From Streptomyces sp. CHD11 (GTDB lineage: Bacteria; Actinomycetota; Actinomycetes; Streptomycetales; Streptomycetaceae), in the NCBI RefSeq assembly GCF_018638295.1, contig NZ_JABTTS010000042.1:793-40696 (forward strand): DNA of 39,904 nt, given 5' to 3'. Shown one piece after another: positions 10,411-17,776 of this stretch (its first letter is position 1; every line of letters starts with the position of its first letter). The notes beneath the pieces were generated by a model, which ran no database searches, was not told the DNA's origin, and saw only the letters and a program-made list of their open reading frames with translations. Both the position numbers and the translations under genes were made by a program.

Positions 10411-10481
10411 ACCGCAGTCGGCGCCCGGATCGCCCGGCCCCGGCTGACTCCACCAGGAACGACGACAGACAGGAGTGAATG

Positions 10482-10712
10482 ATGACGAACCCATTCGAGG
10501 ACGAGGGTGCCGCCTTCCTGGTCCTGAAGAACGAGGAAGACCAGTTCTCGCTCTGGCCGGCCTTTGTGGACGTACCCGGAGGGTGGGAGACGGTCTTCGG
10601 GGAGGCCGCTCGCGCCGAGTGCCTCGACTTCATCGAGAAGACCTGGACGGACATGCGCCCCAAGAGCCTGGTGGACGCCATGAACGCGGCAACGGCTACC
10701 CGAACGCGGTGA
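10482..10712 (+). CDS. mbtH: MbtH-like NRPS chaperone
   Basis: A 76-residue protein of the MbtH family, small partners that bind adenylation domains and are often needed for their folding and activity. The family signature is clear: NEEDQFSLWP, then VPGGW, then the C-terminal KTWTDMRPKSL, with the three conserved tryptophans. Two ATGs lie in frame (10479 and 10482). The second is preferred because AGGAG at 10471-10475 sits 6 bases from it and only 3 bases from the first. It starts 71 bases after the NRPS stop on the same strand, so it is probably co-transcribed and serves that synthetase. It marks the right edge of the NRPS locus as seen here. Confidence 0.95.
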   Translation: MTNPFEDEGAAFLVLKNEEDQFSLWPAFVDVPGGWETVFGEAARAECLDFIEKTWTDMRPKSLVDAMNAATATRTR

Positions 10713-10930
10713 TGTCGGATGGGATTCCACCCGTCGGCTCCGCGCCCGGCCTCACGTTTTCACGAGGCGGGGGTGTCCGGGATGTGATCAGACAAGCGGA
10801 GAGTGCTCCCGGCCGGCCTCGTGACTGGTGCTGAAAGCGTCCGAGCGGGATACCCGTCAAGCAGAGGAGAACGGCGGGCAGCGGCGTGCACGGTATGAGG
10901 CGCCGCGTGGCCAGAGAGGCGAGGTGAGCG

Positions 10931-11977
10931 ATGCGTGCACTGACCGTGCGGCCCGGCGAGAAGGATTCCCTGGAGGTACGGGAGGTGCCCGACGCCGTCC
11001 CTGCCGACGGCGAGCTGCTGGTACGGGGACTGGCGGTGGGGGTGTGCGGAACGGACAGGGAGATCGCCCGCGGCGAGTACGGCTGGGCCCCGCCGGGCCG
11101 TGATCGGCTGGTACTGGGGCACGAGTCCCTCGGGCGGGTGCGGCAGGCCCCGCCCGGCAGCGGCTTCTCGGCCGGTGACCTCGTCGCCGGGGTGGTGCGC
11201 CGGCCGGACCCCGAACCGTGCGGGGCCTGTGCCCGCGAGGAGTTCGACATGTGCCGCAACGGCCGCTACACCGAACGCGGTATCAAGGAGAGCGACGGTT
11301 ACGGCGCACAGATGTGGTGCGTGGAAGCCGGCTACGCGGTGAAGCTGGAGTCGCGTCTGGAGCGCGTCGGTGCGCTCATGGAGCCGGCCACCGTGGTGGC
11401 GAAGGCATGGGAACAGGTCGAGCGTGTCGGTGGCCGTTCGTGGTTCGAGCCGCGTCGCGTCCTGGTGACGGGAGCGGGGCCCATCGGGCTGCTGGCCGCC
11501 CTGCTGGGGGCAGAGCGCGGGCTGGAGGTGCATGTCCTCGACCGGGTGACCGAAGGACTCAAACCCGCTCTGGTCCGGGCATTGGGCGCGACCTACCACG
11601 CGGAGGACGCCGAGCGGGTCGTCTCCGCCGTGTGCCCGGACATCGTCATCGAGGCCACGGGCGCGAACGAGCCCGTCCTCGCCTCCCTGACGGGCACCGC
11701 ACCCTACGGAGTGGTCTGCCTGACCGGCGTGTCACCCGCCGGCCGCAGGATGACCGTGGACGCCGGCGCCCTCAACCGGGAGATCGTGCTGCAGAACGAC
11801 GCGGTGGTGGGCTCGGTCAACGCCAACCTGCGTCACTACCGCCAGGCCGCCGAGGCGCTGGCACGGGCCGACGGGTCGTGGCTCGAGCGCCTGATCACCC
11901 GGCGGGTGCCGCTGGAGCGCGCGAAGGAGGCGTTCACGCCGCGACCCGACGACGTCAAAGTGGTCGTCGAGCTGTAG
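10931..11977 (+). CDS. Zinc-dependent glucose 1-dehydrogenase family protein
   Basis: 348 residues of the medium-chain dehydrogenase superfamily. Visible: catalytic zinc ligand in GVCGTD (near residue 38), GHESLG (near 66), and a structural-zinc lobe of the form CGACAREEFDMC, with Cys-x2-Cys-x7-Cys and an acidic residue in place of the fourth Cys, as in haloarchaeal glucose dehydrogenases. There is a dinucleotide-binding GAGPIG (near 178) and the C-terminal VGSVNANLRHY typical of the Glucose_DH_C domain. It likely oxidises glucose to gluconolactone with NAD(P). The ATG is preceded by GAGGTG. The downstream gluconokinase, 28 bases away on the same strand, supports a glucose-to-gluconate route. 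Another sugar or polyol substrate is possible. Confidence 0.85.
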   Translation: MRALTVRPGEKDSLEVREVPDAVPADGELLVRGLAVGVCGTDREIARGEYGWAPPGRDRLVLGHESLGRVRQAPPGSGFSAGDLVAGVVRRPDPEPCGACAREEFDMCRNGRYTERGIKESDGYGAQMWCVEAGYAVKLESRLERVGALMEPATVVAKAWEQVERVGGRSWFEPRRVLVTGAGPIGLLAALLGAERGLEVHVLDRVTEGLKPALVRALGATYHAEDAERVVSAVCPDIVIEATGANEPVLASLTGTAPYGVVCLTGVSPAGRRMTVDAGALNREIVLQNDAVVGSVNANLRHYRQAAEALARADGSWLERLITRRVPLERAKEAFTPRPDDVKVVVEL

Positions 11978-12005
11978 GCGCCACGGTACGGAGGAAGGGC
12001 TTCGG

Positions 12006-12521
12006 ATGTCTCATCACACTCACACTGCTCCCCTGGTCGTCGTCATGGGCGTGTCGGGTTCGGGGAAGACCACGGTGGGCCGACTGCTGGCACGGCACCT
12101 CGGCGTCCCCTACACCGAGGGAGACGACTTCCACCCCGCGCCCAACGTGGCGAAGATGCGAGCGGGCCACCCGCTCGACGACGAGGACCGCCGCCCCTGG
12201 CTGGACGAGATCGCACGATGGCTGGCCGGCCATGCGGACGGCGGAGGCGTGGTGACGTGCTCGGCGCTCAAACGCCGCTACCGTGACCGGCTGGCCTCCG
12301 CCGCGCCGCGCGTCTTCTTCCTCCACCTCGACGGCTCGCCCGAGCTGATCGCCGCACGGATCACCGCACGACAGGGCCACTTCATGCCGCCCGAGCTGCT
12401 CCGTACACAGTTCGCCGACCTCGAACCACTGGGCGACGACGAAACCGGCGCGGCCGTCCCGGTCGACGGTACGCCGCGGGAGACGGCGGCTCTCGCGCGT
12501 GCCGCCGTCACCGCGACCTGA
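12006..12521 (+). CDS. gntK: Gluconokinase
   Basis: 171 residues, normal for the GntK family, which phosphorylates gluconate to 6-phosphogluconate for the pentose phosphate pathway. A P-loop GVSGSGKTTVG lies near residue 16. The family motifs EGDDFHP (near 38), PLDDEDRRPWL and CSALKRRYRD follow. The ATG has GGAGGAAGG just upstream. It probably forms an operon with the glucose dehydrogenase before it: together they carry glucose to gluconate and then 6-phosphogluconate without glucokinase. No gluconate permease is visible in the window, which fits internally produced gluconate. Confidence 0.93.
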   Translation: MSHHTHTAPLVVVMGVSGSGKTTVGRLLARHLGVPYTEGDDFHPAPNVAKMRAGHPLDDEDRRPWLDEIARWLAGHADGGGVVTCSALKRRYRDRLASAAPRVFFLHLDGSPELIAARITARQGHFMPPELLRTQFADLEPLGDDETGAAVPVDGTPRETAALARAAVTAT

Positions 12522-12913
12522 CCCCTGTGCCATCGGCACACATCGCACCGGCGGCCTGCCCGGCGGCTTTTCCGCGGCCGTCGCGCAGCTTGCCGGTCGG
12601 GAACCCTTCCTGAGGTGTCAAGCCCCGGCTGAATCAATATCTGTTCCCGGGGGGTCAGATTTTGGGGGCCCGGGCAGCGGGGGTTTTTGCCGCGAAGAAC
12701 AGAGTGGAATTATCCACCGCACGTGGGCCGTTCCGGCGTGCTACTGTCTATCTCAGTTGCAGTTGTGGTTCCCAAAACTTCAAGTGCCTCCACCAGGCTT
12801 TGCCGGTCGGGAGCACTTTTGTATTTCCGGTCATTTCCGGGCGGGGTAATCATCGCGGCGACACGGTGTCCGTGTGGTGCGGAGCCGATGTACTGCCCCA
12901 AAGGAGATATGAC
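12522..12913. other. Gap before first cold-shock gene; likely promoter and 5' leader
   Basis: 392 bases without a credible gene. A weak 6-bp hairpin (TGTGCC/GGCACA, 12526-12540) lies just after gntK and could end that transcript. The rest is less GC-rich than its surroundings and leads into the Csp gene, consistent with the long 5' leaders known for cold-shock genes. I see no convincing conserved leader motif by eye, so the promoter position is not called. Confidence 0.4.
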
Positions 12914-13117
12914 ATGGCTGCTGGTACCGTGAAGTGGTTCAACGCGGAAAAGGGCTTCGGCTTCATCGAGCAGGACGGTGGCGGCGCCGACGTGTTCGCC
13001 CACTACTCGAACATTGCCGCGCAGGGCTTCCGTGAGCTGCTCGAGGGCCAGAAGGTGACCTTCGACATCGCGCAGGGCCAGAAGGGCCCCACGGCCGAGA
13101 ACATCGTTCCGGCCTGA
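12914..13117 (+). CDS. Cold-shock protein, CspA family (first copy)
   Basis: 67 residues, one cold-shock domain covering the whole protein. RNP1-like KGFGFI and RNP2-like DVFAHY are intact, preceded by TVKWFNAEK. Family members bind single-stranded RNA/DNA and act as RNA chaperones. The ATG has a strong AAGGAG at 12901-12906, 7 bases upstream. A strong terminator follows 16 bases after the stop, so it is probably monocistronic. It differs from the second copy at 16649 mainly in the second half, so the two are paralogues and not a recent duplication. A DEAD-box helicase, another cold-adaptation function, is the next gene. Confidence 0.96.
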   Translation: MAAGTVKWFNAEKGFGFIEQDGGGADVFAHYSNIAAQGFRELLEGQKVTFDIAQGQKGPTAENIVPA

Positions 13118-13133
13118 CGCTCACGCGCAATCC

Positions 13134-13175
13134 GTAGCTGGGGCCCGTATCCCTCGGGGTGCGGGCCCCAGCTAC
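13134..13175 (+). terminator. Strong intrinsic-type terminator after first csp
   Basis: Perfect 14-bp stem, GTAGCTGGGGCCCG at 13134-13147 and its reverse complement at 13162-13175, with a 14-base loop. It lies 16 bases after the csp stop. There is no clear U-run, as is common for Streptomyces terminators. Confidence 0.85.
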
Positions 13176-13463
13176 ATGCGTATCCCGCAGCGGATTTCAC
13201 CTGCGGGACGCCCCGGAGGAATCCGCGGTACCGCCACAAGCGGCTCCCCCCCAGGACGCAGACGCATCCTGAAGCGCTGCACCGCAGCCGGCGCCCGGAT
13301 CGCAAGGTCCCCGTCGCGCCCCTCCCATTTCAGCACCTGCGCCAGAGACGTTTCCGCCGGCCAGATCTGCTTTCTTTTCATCACCGGTCCATACTTGTAA
13401 TTCTCCATGCCACTCATCGCAGCGGGAATTCCTTGATATGTGCCACATCGAGGAAGGTTCCGC
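13176..13463 (+). other. Leader region of the helicase gene
   Basis: 288 bases between the csp terminator and the helicase start. It presumably holds the helicase promoter and a long 5' untranslated leader. The last 100 bases are relatively AT-rich. No gene or riboswitch consensus is recognisable by eye. Confidence 0.35.
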
Positions 13464-14951
13464 ATGAACCGCACGTACACGAACGACCGCCCCGCCCGCT
13501 CCCGTGACGGCCGTGCCGACACCGGAAGGCGCGGCGGCTACGGCTCGCAGGCACGCCGTACCGGCGGGCCCGTCCGCTCCGGCGGTTACGGCCGTCGGCC
13601 CGCCGCAGTGCAGGGTGAGTTCGCGCTGCCCAGGACGATCACTCCCGCGCTGCCGGCAGTGGAGGGCTTCGCCGATCTCGACATGCCCGAGCAGCTGCTG
13701 GCCGAACTCGGCAGGCAGGGGGTGACCGTGCCGTTCCCGATCCAGGGAGCGACGCTGCCGAACTCGCTGGCGGGCCGTGACGTGCTGGGCCGCGGACGCA
13801 CGGGCTCGGGCAAGACGCTGGCCTTCGGCCTCGCTCTGCTCGCCCGGACCGCTGGTCAGCGTGCTGAGCCCCGCCGGCCGCTGGGGCTGATTCTCGTACC
13901 GACGCGTGAGCTGGCACAGCAGGTGACCGACGCGCTGACCCCGTACGCCCGATCCGTGCGGCTGCGGCTGGTCACCGTGGTCGGCGGCGTGTCGATCGGC
14001 AGGCAGGCCGGCGCGCTGCGCGGTGGAGCCGAAATCGTCGTCGCGACGCCGGGGAGGCTCAAGGACCTCATCGACCGCGGCGAATGCGGGCTGGACCACG
14101 TGGCCGTCACGGTGCTGGACGAGGCCGACCAGATGGCCGACATGGGCTTCATGCCCCAGGTCACCGCGCTGCTCGACCAGGTGCGCCCGGAGGGGCAGCG
14201 GATGCTGTTCTCCGCCACCCTGGACCGCAACGTCGACCTGCTGGTGCGACGCTACCTGACCGACCCCGTCGTGCACTCCGTCGACCCGTCGGCCGGTGCG
14301 GTCACGACGATGGAACACCACGTCCTGCACGTCCACGGCGCCGACAAGCACGCCGCCACGACCGAGATCGCCGCCCGCGACGGCCGCGTGATCATGTTCC
14401 TGGACACCAAGCACGCCGTCGACCGGCTGACCCGGGACCTGCTCGACAGCGGGGTGCGGGCCGCCGCGCTGCACGGCGGCAAGTCGCAGCCCCAGCGCAC
14501 CCGCACACTGGCACAGTTCAAGACGGGGCACGTCACCGTGCTGGTGGCGACCAACGTCGCGGCGCGCGGCATTCACGTCGACAACCTCGACCTGGTCGTC
14601 AACGTCGATCCGCCGACCGACCACAAGGACTACCTGCACCGCGGCGGCCGTACCGCTCGTGCCGGCGAGTCCGGCAGCGTCGTCACCCTGGTCATGCCCA
14701 ACCAGCGCCGAAGCATGGTCCGCCTGATGTCGGACGCGGGAATCCGGCCGCAGACCACTCAGGTCCGCTCGGGTGACGAGGCCCTGAGCCGGATCACCGG
14801 AGCCCAGGCCCCGTCAGGCATCCCGGTCGTCATCACCGCACCGGTCGCGGAACGCCCCAGGCGCAGCGCCACCTCGCGTGGCCGCCGCCGCCCTGCTTCG
14901 GCGAGCCGGCGCGCCTCCGTACGCCAGTCCGCCCTCGGCGCGGCGGCCTAG
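13464..14951 (+). CDS. DEAD-box RNA helicase
   Basis: 495 residues from ATG 13464, chosen over an upstream in-frame GTG because GAGGAAGG lies 6 bases before it. The helicase motifs are in order: Q-motif region PFPIQGATLP, motif I GRTGSGKT, Ia PTRELAQQ, Ib ATPGRL, II DEAD (VLDEADQM), III SAT, then VATNVAARGIH and motif VI HRGGRTARAG. The N-terminal ~45 residues are Arg/Gly-rich and the C-terminal tail is Arg/Ser/Ala-rich, likely RNA-contacting extensions. It unwinds structured RNA using ATP. Placed between two cold-shock proteins, it probably belongs to the cold-adaptation set (CsdA/RhlE-like role). The exact subfamily is not assigned. Confidence 0.95.
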   Translation: MNRTYTNDRPARSRDGRADTGRRGGYGSQARRTGGPVRSGGYGRRPAAVQGEFALPRTITPALPAVEGFADLDMPEQLLAELGRQGVTVPFPIQGATLPNSLAGRDVLGRGRTGSGKTLAFGLALLARTAGQRAEPRRPLGLILVPTRELAQQVTDALTPYARSVRLRLVTVVGGVSIGRQAGALRGGAEIVVATPGRLKDLIDRGECGLDHVAVTVLDEADQMADMGFMPQVTALLDQVRPEGQRMLFSATLDRNVDLLVRRYLTDPVVHSVDPSAGAVTTMEHHVLHVHGADKHAATTEIAARDGRVIMFLDTKHAVDRLTRDLLDSGVRAAALHGGKSQPQRTRTLAQFKTGHVTVLVATNVAARGIHVDNLDLVVNVDPPTDHKDYLHRGGRTARAGESGSVVTLVMPNQRRSMVRLMSDAGIRPQTTQVRSGDEALSRITGAQAPSGIPVVITAPVAERPRRSATSRGRRRPASASRRASVRQSALGAAA

Positions 14952-15121
14952 ACACGGACCGTGGCCGCCTGGGTGACATCCTCGGCGACCACGGCTCCTT
15001 CACCTCACCCGTGACCACGACGGCCGAAGCCGGGCACGCGATGCGTACCCGTCGGCTCGGTGTCCTGCCGGTGGCCGACGAGCAGGGCAGCGCCCTGGGC
15101 ATCCTCGCCCTCTCCCGCTGA
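14950..15121 (+). pseudogene. Remnant of a CBS-domain protein
   Basis: Directly after the helicase stop, a different frame reads through to TGA at 15119-15121. It ends in a stretch resembling the second half of a CBS domain (AMRTRRLGVLPVADEQG then LGILALSR). Before it, a CBS-like run GDILGDHGSFTSPVTTTAEA is only partly convincing. A GTG at 15011 could start a 36-codon ORF, but a half CBS domain would not fold alone, so I read this as a decayed end of a longer gene. The assignment rests on the MR-RRLGVLPV-D--G pattern. It could alternatively be a real small protein. Confidence 0.45.
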
Positions 15122-15173
15122 AACACCTCGCCCCTGGCCGGGCCGTTCTTCCCTCTTCTCTCTGTGAGGCCAC

Positions 15174-15482
15174 ATGCGTTGCGTCATCGCCCGCTTCCCC
15201 TTCGAACTCACCAAGGGGGGCGTGCTGGAATCGATGAAGGGCGTCAAGCCCGAGCCGGTCACCGGAGCATCGGTGATCATCGGGCGCCGTCACTACCCCG
15301 CCAAGCAGGTCGGCCAGGTCCTCACACGCCAGGACCGCCGTGACTTCAGCGCCGCCGAAGTCGTCCGGGCCATGGCTCAGCTCGGCTTCACCTGCCGCAC
15401 CGGGCCCAAGGCAGCGCCGCTGGGCGTTCTGGAACCGATGCGGCACGCCTCCGCGATGCCAGGCACCCCCGTCGCGGTCTGA
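15174..15482 (+). CDS. Conserved small protein of unknown function near cold-shock genes
   Basis: 102 residues, no transmembrane segment or signal peptide. It begins MRCVIARFPFELTKGGV and contains SVIIGRRHYPAKQVGQV and TRQDRRDFSAAEV, charged segments suggestive of nucleic-acid or ribosome contact, though no domain is recognised. GTGAGG lies about 5 bases before the ATG. I recall similar proteins beside Csp/DEAD-box genes in other Streptomyces, which would tie it to cold adaptation; that recollection needs a database check. It is followed by a very strong terminator. The coding call is supported by codon usage, the ribosome site and the terminator; the function is unknown. Confidence 0.8.
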   Translation: MRCVIARFPFELTKGGVLESMKGVKPEPVTGASVIIGRRHYPAKQVGQVLTRQDRRDFSAAEVVRAMAQLGFTCRTGPKAAPLGVLEPMRHASAMPGTPVAV

Positions 15483-15516
15483 CGGGGTGGACAGACACGC
15501 GCCGGCACCCGGCCGG

Positions 15517-15556
15517 CAGTGTGGGCCCGACCGGTAAGCCGGTCGGGCCCACACTG
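15517..15556. terminator. Perfect 18-bp stem terminator
   Basis: CAGTGTGGGCCCGACCGG (15517-15534), loop TAAG, and the exact reverse complement at 15539-15556. It lies 34 bases after the stop of the small protein. It is symmetrical, so it could also stop transcription entering from the right. Confidence 0.88.
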
Positions 15557-15732
15557 CGTGCAGCCGGTTCCCGCCGGCGTCGCCCAGTGGTCGTCACAGC
15601 TGAAGGCCCCCACGGTCCAGGTGCCGATGTCCTCGATCCCGGTCCCTCCGCGGGGCAGGCCGGCGGCGAAGAGCTCGGACACGACCGGGACCTCGGTGCG
15701 CCGTACGGGGCTTCGGAGCCGCTCGACCAGCC

Positions 15733-15849
15733 ATGGACCGGCCGGAGGTGGGACCGGTCGAGGAGATTTACTTCACCTACGGGAGCCCGGAAATCTATGC
15801 CGGCGGGAGTAGACATTGGGTGGCGTCCTGGTTATGGTTTCCCGCGTAG
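15733..15849 (+). CDS. Possible 38-residue ORF containing a TTA codon
   Basis: ATG at 15733 reads MDRPEVGPVEEIYFTYGSPE and ends in an aromatic stretch (HWVASWLWFPA). It contains TTA at 15832-15834, a codon normally reserved in Streptomyces for developmentally controlled genes. A second ORF (15834-15893, beginning MVSRVAEIERARQRR) overlaps it in another frame. Neither has a clear ribosome site. This is a weak call, recorded because the composition differs from the surrounding junk frames. Confidence 0.2.
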   Translation: MDRPEVGPVEEIYFTYGSPEIYAGGSRHWVASWLWFPA

Positions 15850-15885
15850 CCGAGATCGAGCGAGCCCGGCAGAGACGAACTGCCG

Positions 15886-16096
15886 GGCGGTAGTACCGCA
15901 GGTGCAGTGCGCAGTACGGTGCGGTGGTGGAGTTCCGAAGCCAGAGCGGTTGCAGGACGGTGACGGGACTGACGACCGGACCGGGTGGCCCGCAGTGATC
16001 AGGGGCCGCCATGAGCAGTACCGCAGTGGCAGTACCCGCAAGGAATGGTTCGCAGTACCCAGCAGTACCCAGCAGTGAAGGCAGTGAGCGGTACCT
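15886..16096. repeat. Field of GCAGTACC-type short repeats
   Basis: GCAGTACC occurs at 16015-16022, 16029-16036, 16052-16059 and 16062-16069. Near copies are TAGTACCGCAG around 15891, GCAGTACGG at 15911, GCAGTG at 16025, 16072 and 16081, and CGGTACC near 16090. Spacing is irregular (14, 23 and 10 bases between the exact copies). Clustered degenerate octamers of this kind suggest protein-binding sites more than a slippage repeat. Confidence 0.6.
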
Positions 16097-16251
16097 CGGT
16101 GAAGGCGTCGGCTGCGGGCGCGCGCACCGGGGGTTCGGCAGTGGGGTTCCAGGCCGGAGCAGACGCAGGACGGGCCACGGAACCGGCTGCCGAGGAGTGG
16201 CGCTGTTCAAGGCCCCCAGCAGGGCCGGCAGACGGCGTAGCGGTTCCTTCG

Positions 16252-16282
16252 GGGCCCTGGTGCCGGTACGGCACCAGGGCCC
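16252..16282. terminator. 14-bp hairpin, candidate terminator
   Basis: GGGCCCTGGTGCCG at 16252-16265 pairs exactly with 16269-16282 around a 3-base loop. No gene ends nearby on either strand. It may be the terminator of a lost gene or of an unrecognised transcript from the repeat region, or it may insulate the second csp. Confidence 0.6.
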
Positions 16283-16648
16283 TTCCCTGTGTCCGGCGGA
16301 GTGGAGCAAGGACAGCAGACGACACGTTCGGCCGTCCCGACGACGACCGTCCGCCCGCCCACACCATGGGCCGGGCCGCCGCACCGCTCGGCACCACACG
16401 GGGTTTTCGGACGCGCGGACAGCGTCGGCGGGCATCGCACGCACGGTCTCGGTGTGCGAACTGATCATTTCCTATGGTGACGCGGTGTGTAGGCGTGTAG
16501 CGTCTGTGTCAGCTGTCGTGGTTCGGAATCTCCTCTTGCTCACGCTTCTGGTGTGGGCGTTCTGCTGTGCTGTGCCGCAGGGACCAGGGCGATCACCTCC
16601 GTCTGCCACGAGGAGTGGCAGACGTTCATCGACTGGAAGGCATAAGAC

Positions 16649-16852
16649 ATGGCAACGGGAACTGTGAAGTGGTTCAACGCGGAAAAGGGCTTCGGTTTCA
16701 TCGCGCAGGACGGCGGCGGCCCGGACGTCTTCGCGCACTACTCCGCGATCAACTCCACAGGCTTTCGTGAGCTCCAGGAGGGCCAGGCCGTGACGTTCGA
16801 CGTCACCCAGGGCCAGAAGGGTCCGCAGGCCGAGAACATCAACCTGGCCTGA
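16649..16852 (+). CDS. Cold-shock protein, CspA family (second copy)
   Basis: 67 residues, a complete cold-shock domain with TVKWFNAEKGFGFI and PDVFAHY. It is an RNA chaperone by family. GGAAGG at 16635-16640 lies 8 bases before the ATG. It is followed by a strong terminator and appears monocistronic. It shares the first 18 or so residues almost exactly with the copy at 12914 but diverges afterwards (INSTGFRELQEGQAVTFDV), so the two could respond to different conditions. A relatively AT-rich stretch about 120-170 bases upstream probably holds its promoter. Confidence 0.96.
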   Translation: MATGTVKWFNAEKGFGFIAQDGGGPDVFAHYSAINSTGFRELQEGQAVTFDVTQGQKGPQAENINLA

Positions 16853-16864
16853 CCTCACGGACGA

Positions 16865-16894
16865 GGGGCCGCGCAGCCGTTGCTGCGCGGCCCC
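16865..16894 (+). terminator. Terminator after second csp
   Basis: 13-bp perfect stem GGGGCCGCGCAGC (16865-16877) with 16882-16894, loop CGTT, followed by GTTTCG. It starts 12 bases after the stop. It could also serve the converging btuD transcript, which ends at 16991. Confidence 0.85.
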
Positions 16895-16990
16895 GTTTCG
16901 CATGTTGGCCATCGGTGCGGTGGTTCCGGTCGCCGACTTCGTCCTCCCCGGCCCGCACCTGGCCCGCCGTCGCAGGGCCTGGAGGGCCCT

Positions 16991-17776
16991 TCAGCCGCGC
17001 GGCTCATCGGGGAGGAACGTCACCTGCGGGGCGCCCGTGCGCGGATGGGGGGCGACTTCCGCCGCCACTCCGTAGACCTCGGCCAGAAGCCGCGGGGTCA
17101 GGATCTCGGCGGGTGGGCCGGAGGCGGTGACCGCGCCGGCGTGCAGGACGTAGAGGCGGTCGCAGTAGTAGGCGGCCAGGTTGAGATCGTGCAGGGCGAG
17201 CAGCACGGTGGCGGGCAGGCGGCGCAGAGTACCGAGCACGGACAGTTGGTGCCGGATGTCGAGGTGGTTGGTGGGCTCGTCGAGGACGAGCAGGGTGGGT
17301 TGCTGGGCGAGGGCGCGCGCGATGAGGACCCGCTGGCGTTCGCCGCCGGAGAGCCGGTCGAAGGGTCGGTCGGCCAGGTGGTCGGCGTCGACCGCGAGGA
17401 GTGCGGAGTCGATGAGGTCGGCGTCCTCGGGGGTGTCACCGGCGAGGAGCCGTTTGTGCGGGGTGCGCCCCATGGCGACGACCTCGCGGACGGCGAGGTC
17501 GAAGTCGGCTGCCGAGTCCTGGACCACCGCCGCCACGGTGCGGGCCAGTTGCCGCGCCGGCAGCGACCAGGCGTCACCTCCGTCGACCCGGACCTGACCG
17601 GTGACGGGGCGCAGGACCCGGTAGACGGTGCGCAGGAGGCTGGACTTGCCGCTGCCGTTGGGGCCCACGAGCCCGATGGTCTCGCCCGGGCGGGCGGCCA
17701 GGGAGACGTCGCGCACCAGATGGCGGGCTCCGGCGGTGAGCGTGACGCCGTCGACGTCCAGTTCGGTCGCGGTCAC
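16991..17776 (-). CDS. btuD: Cobalamin-type ABC transporter ATP-binding protein
   Basis: 261 residues. Walker A GPNGSGKS (near residue 38), Q-loop region VVQDSAADF, signature LSGGERQRV, Walker B LLVLDEPTNHLD and H-loop ALHDLN are all intact. It is the FecE/BtuD class, which powers uptake of metal chelates and corrinoids. The GTG start at 17776 overlaps the permease stop by four bases (GTGA), so the two are translationally coupled. It is the last gene of a three-gene unit led by a cobalamin riboswitch, which makes B12 or cobinamide the likely substrate over siderophores. Confidence 0.92.
   Translation of the reverse strand: MTATELDVDGVTLTAGARHLVRDVSLAARPGETIGLVGPNGSGKSSLLRTVYRVLRPVTGQVRVDGGDAWSLPARQLARTVAAVVQDSAADFDLAVREVVAMGRTPHKRLLAGDTPEDADLIDSALLAVDADHLADRPFDRLSGGERQRVLIARALAQQPTLLVLDEPTNHLDIRHQLSVLGTLRRLPATVLLALHDLNLAAYYCDRLYVLHAGAVTASGPPAEILTPRLLAEVYGVAAEVAPHPRTGAPQVTFLPDEPRG

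Larger units (their letters stand above)
15557..16648. other. 1.1 kb region without a recognisable gene
   Basis: Several long frames are open here on both strands, but their predicted proteins are low-complexity Arg/Pro/Ser-rich and look like nothing I know, so I call none of them. What can be seen is a short-repeat field (15886-16096), two tiny overlapping ORFs (15733-15893), a strong hairpin (16252-16282), and presumably the promoter and leader of the second csp near 16480-16648. The part around 15760-15850 is notably AT-richer. Confidence 0.5.

Noticed and set aside
16195..16290. Possible tRNA around the hairpin at 16252
   Set aside because: A GGTTCC-like T-arm is present by chance, but no D-arm, anticodon stem or acceptor pairing fits; the structure is a simple hairpin.
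15773..16468. Minus-strand 231-codon frame in the repeat region
   Set aside because: Arg/Pro/Ser-rich, no ribosome site, no family resemblance; it runs across a 14-bp hairpin and the GCAGTACC field.
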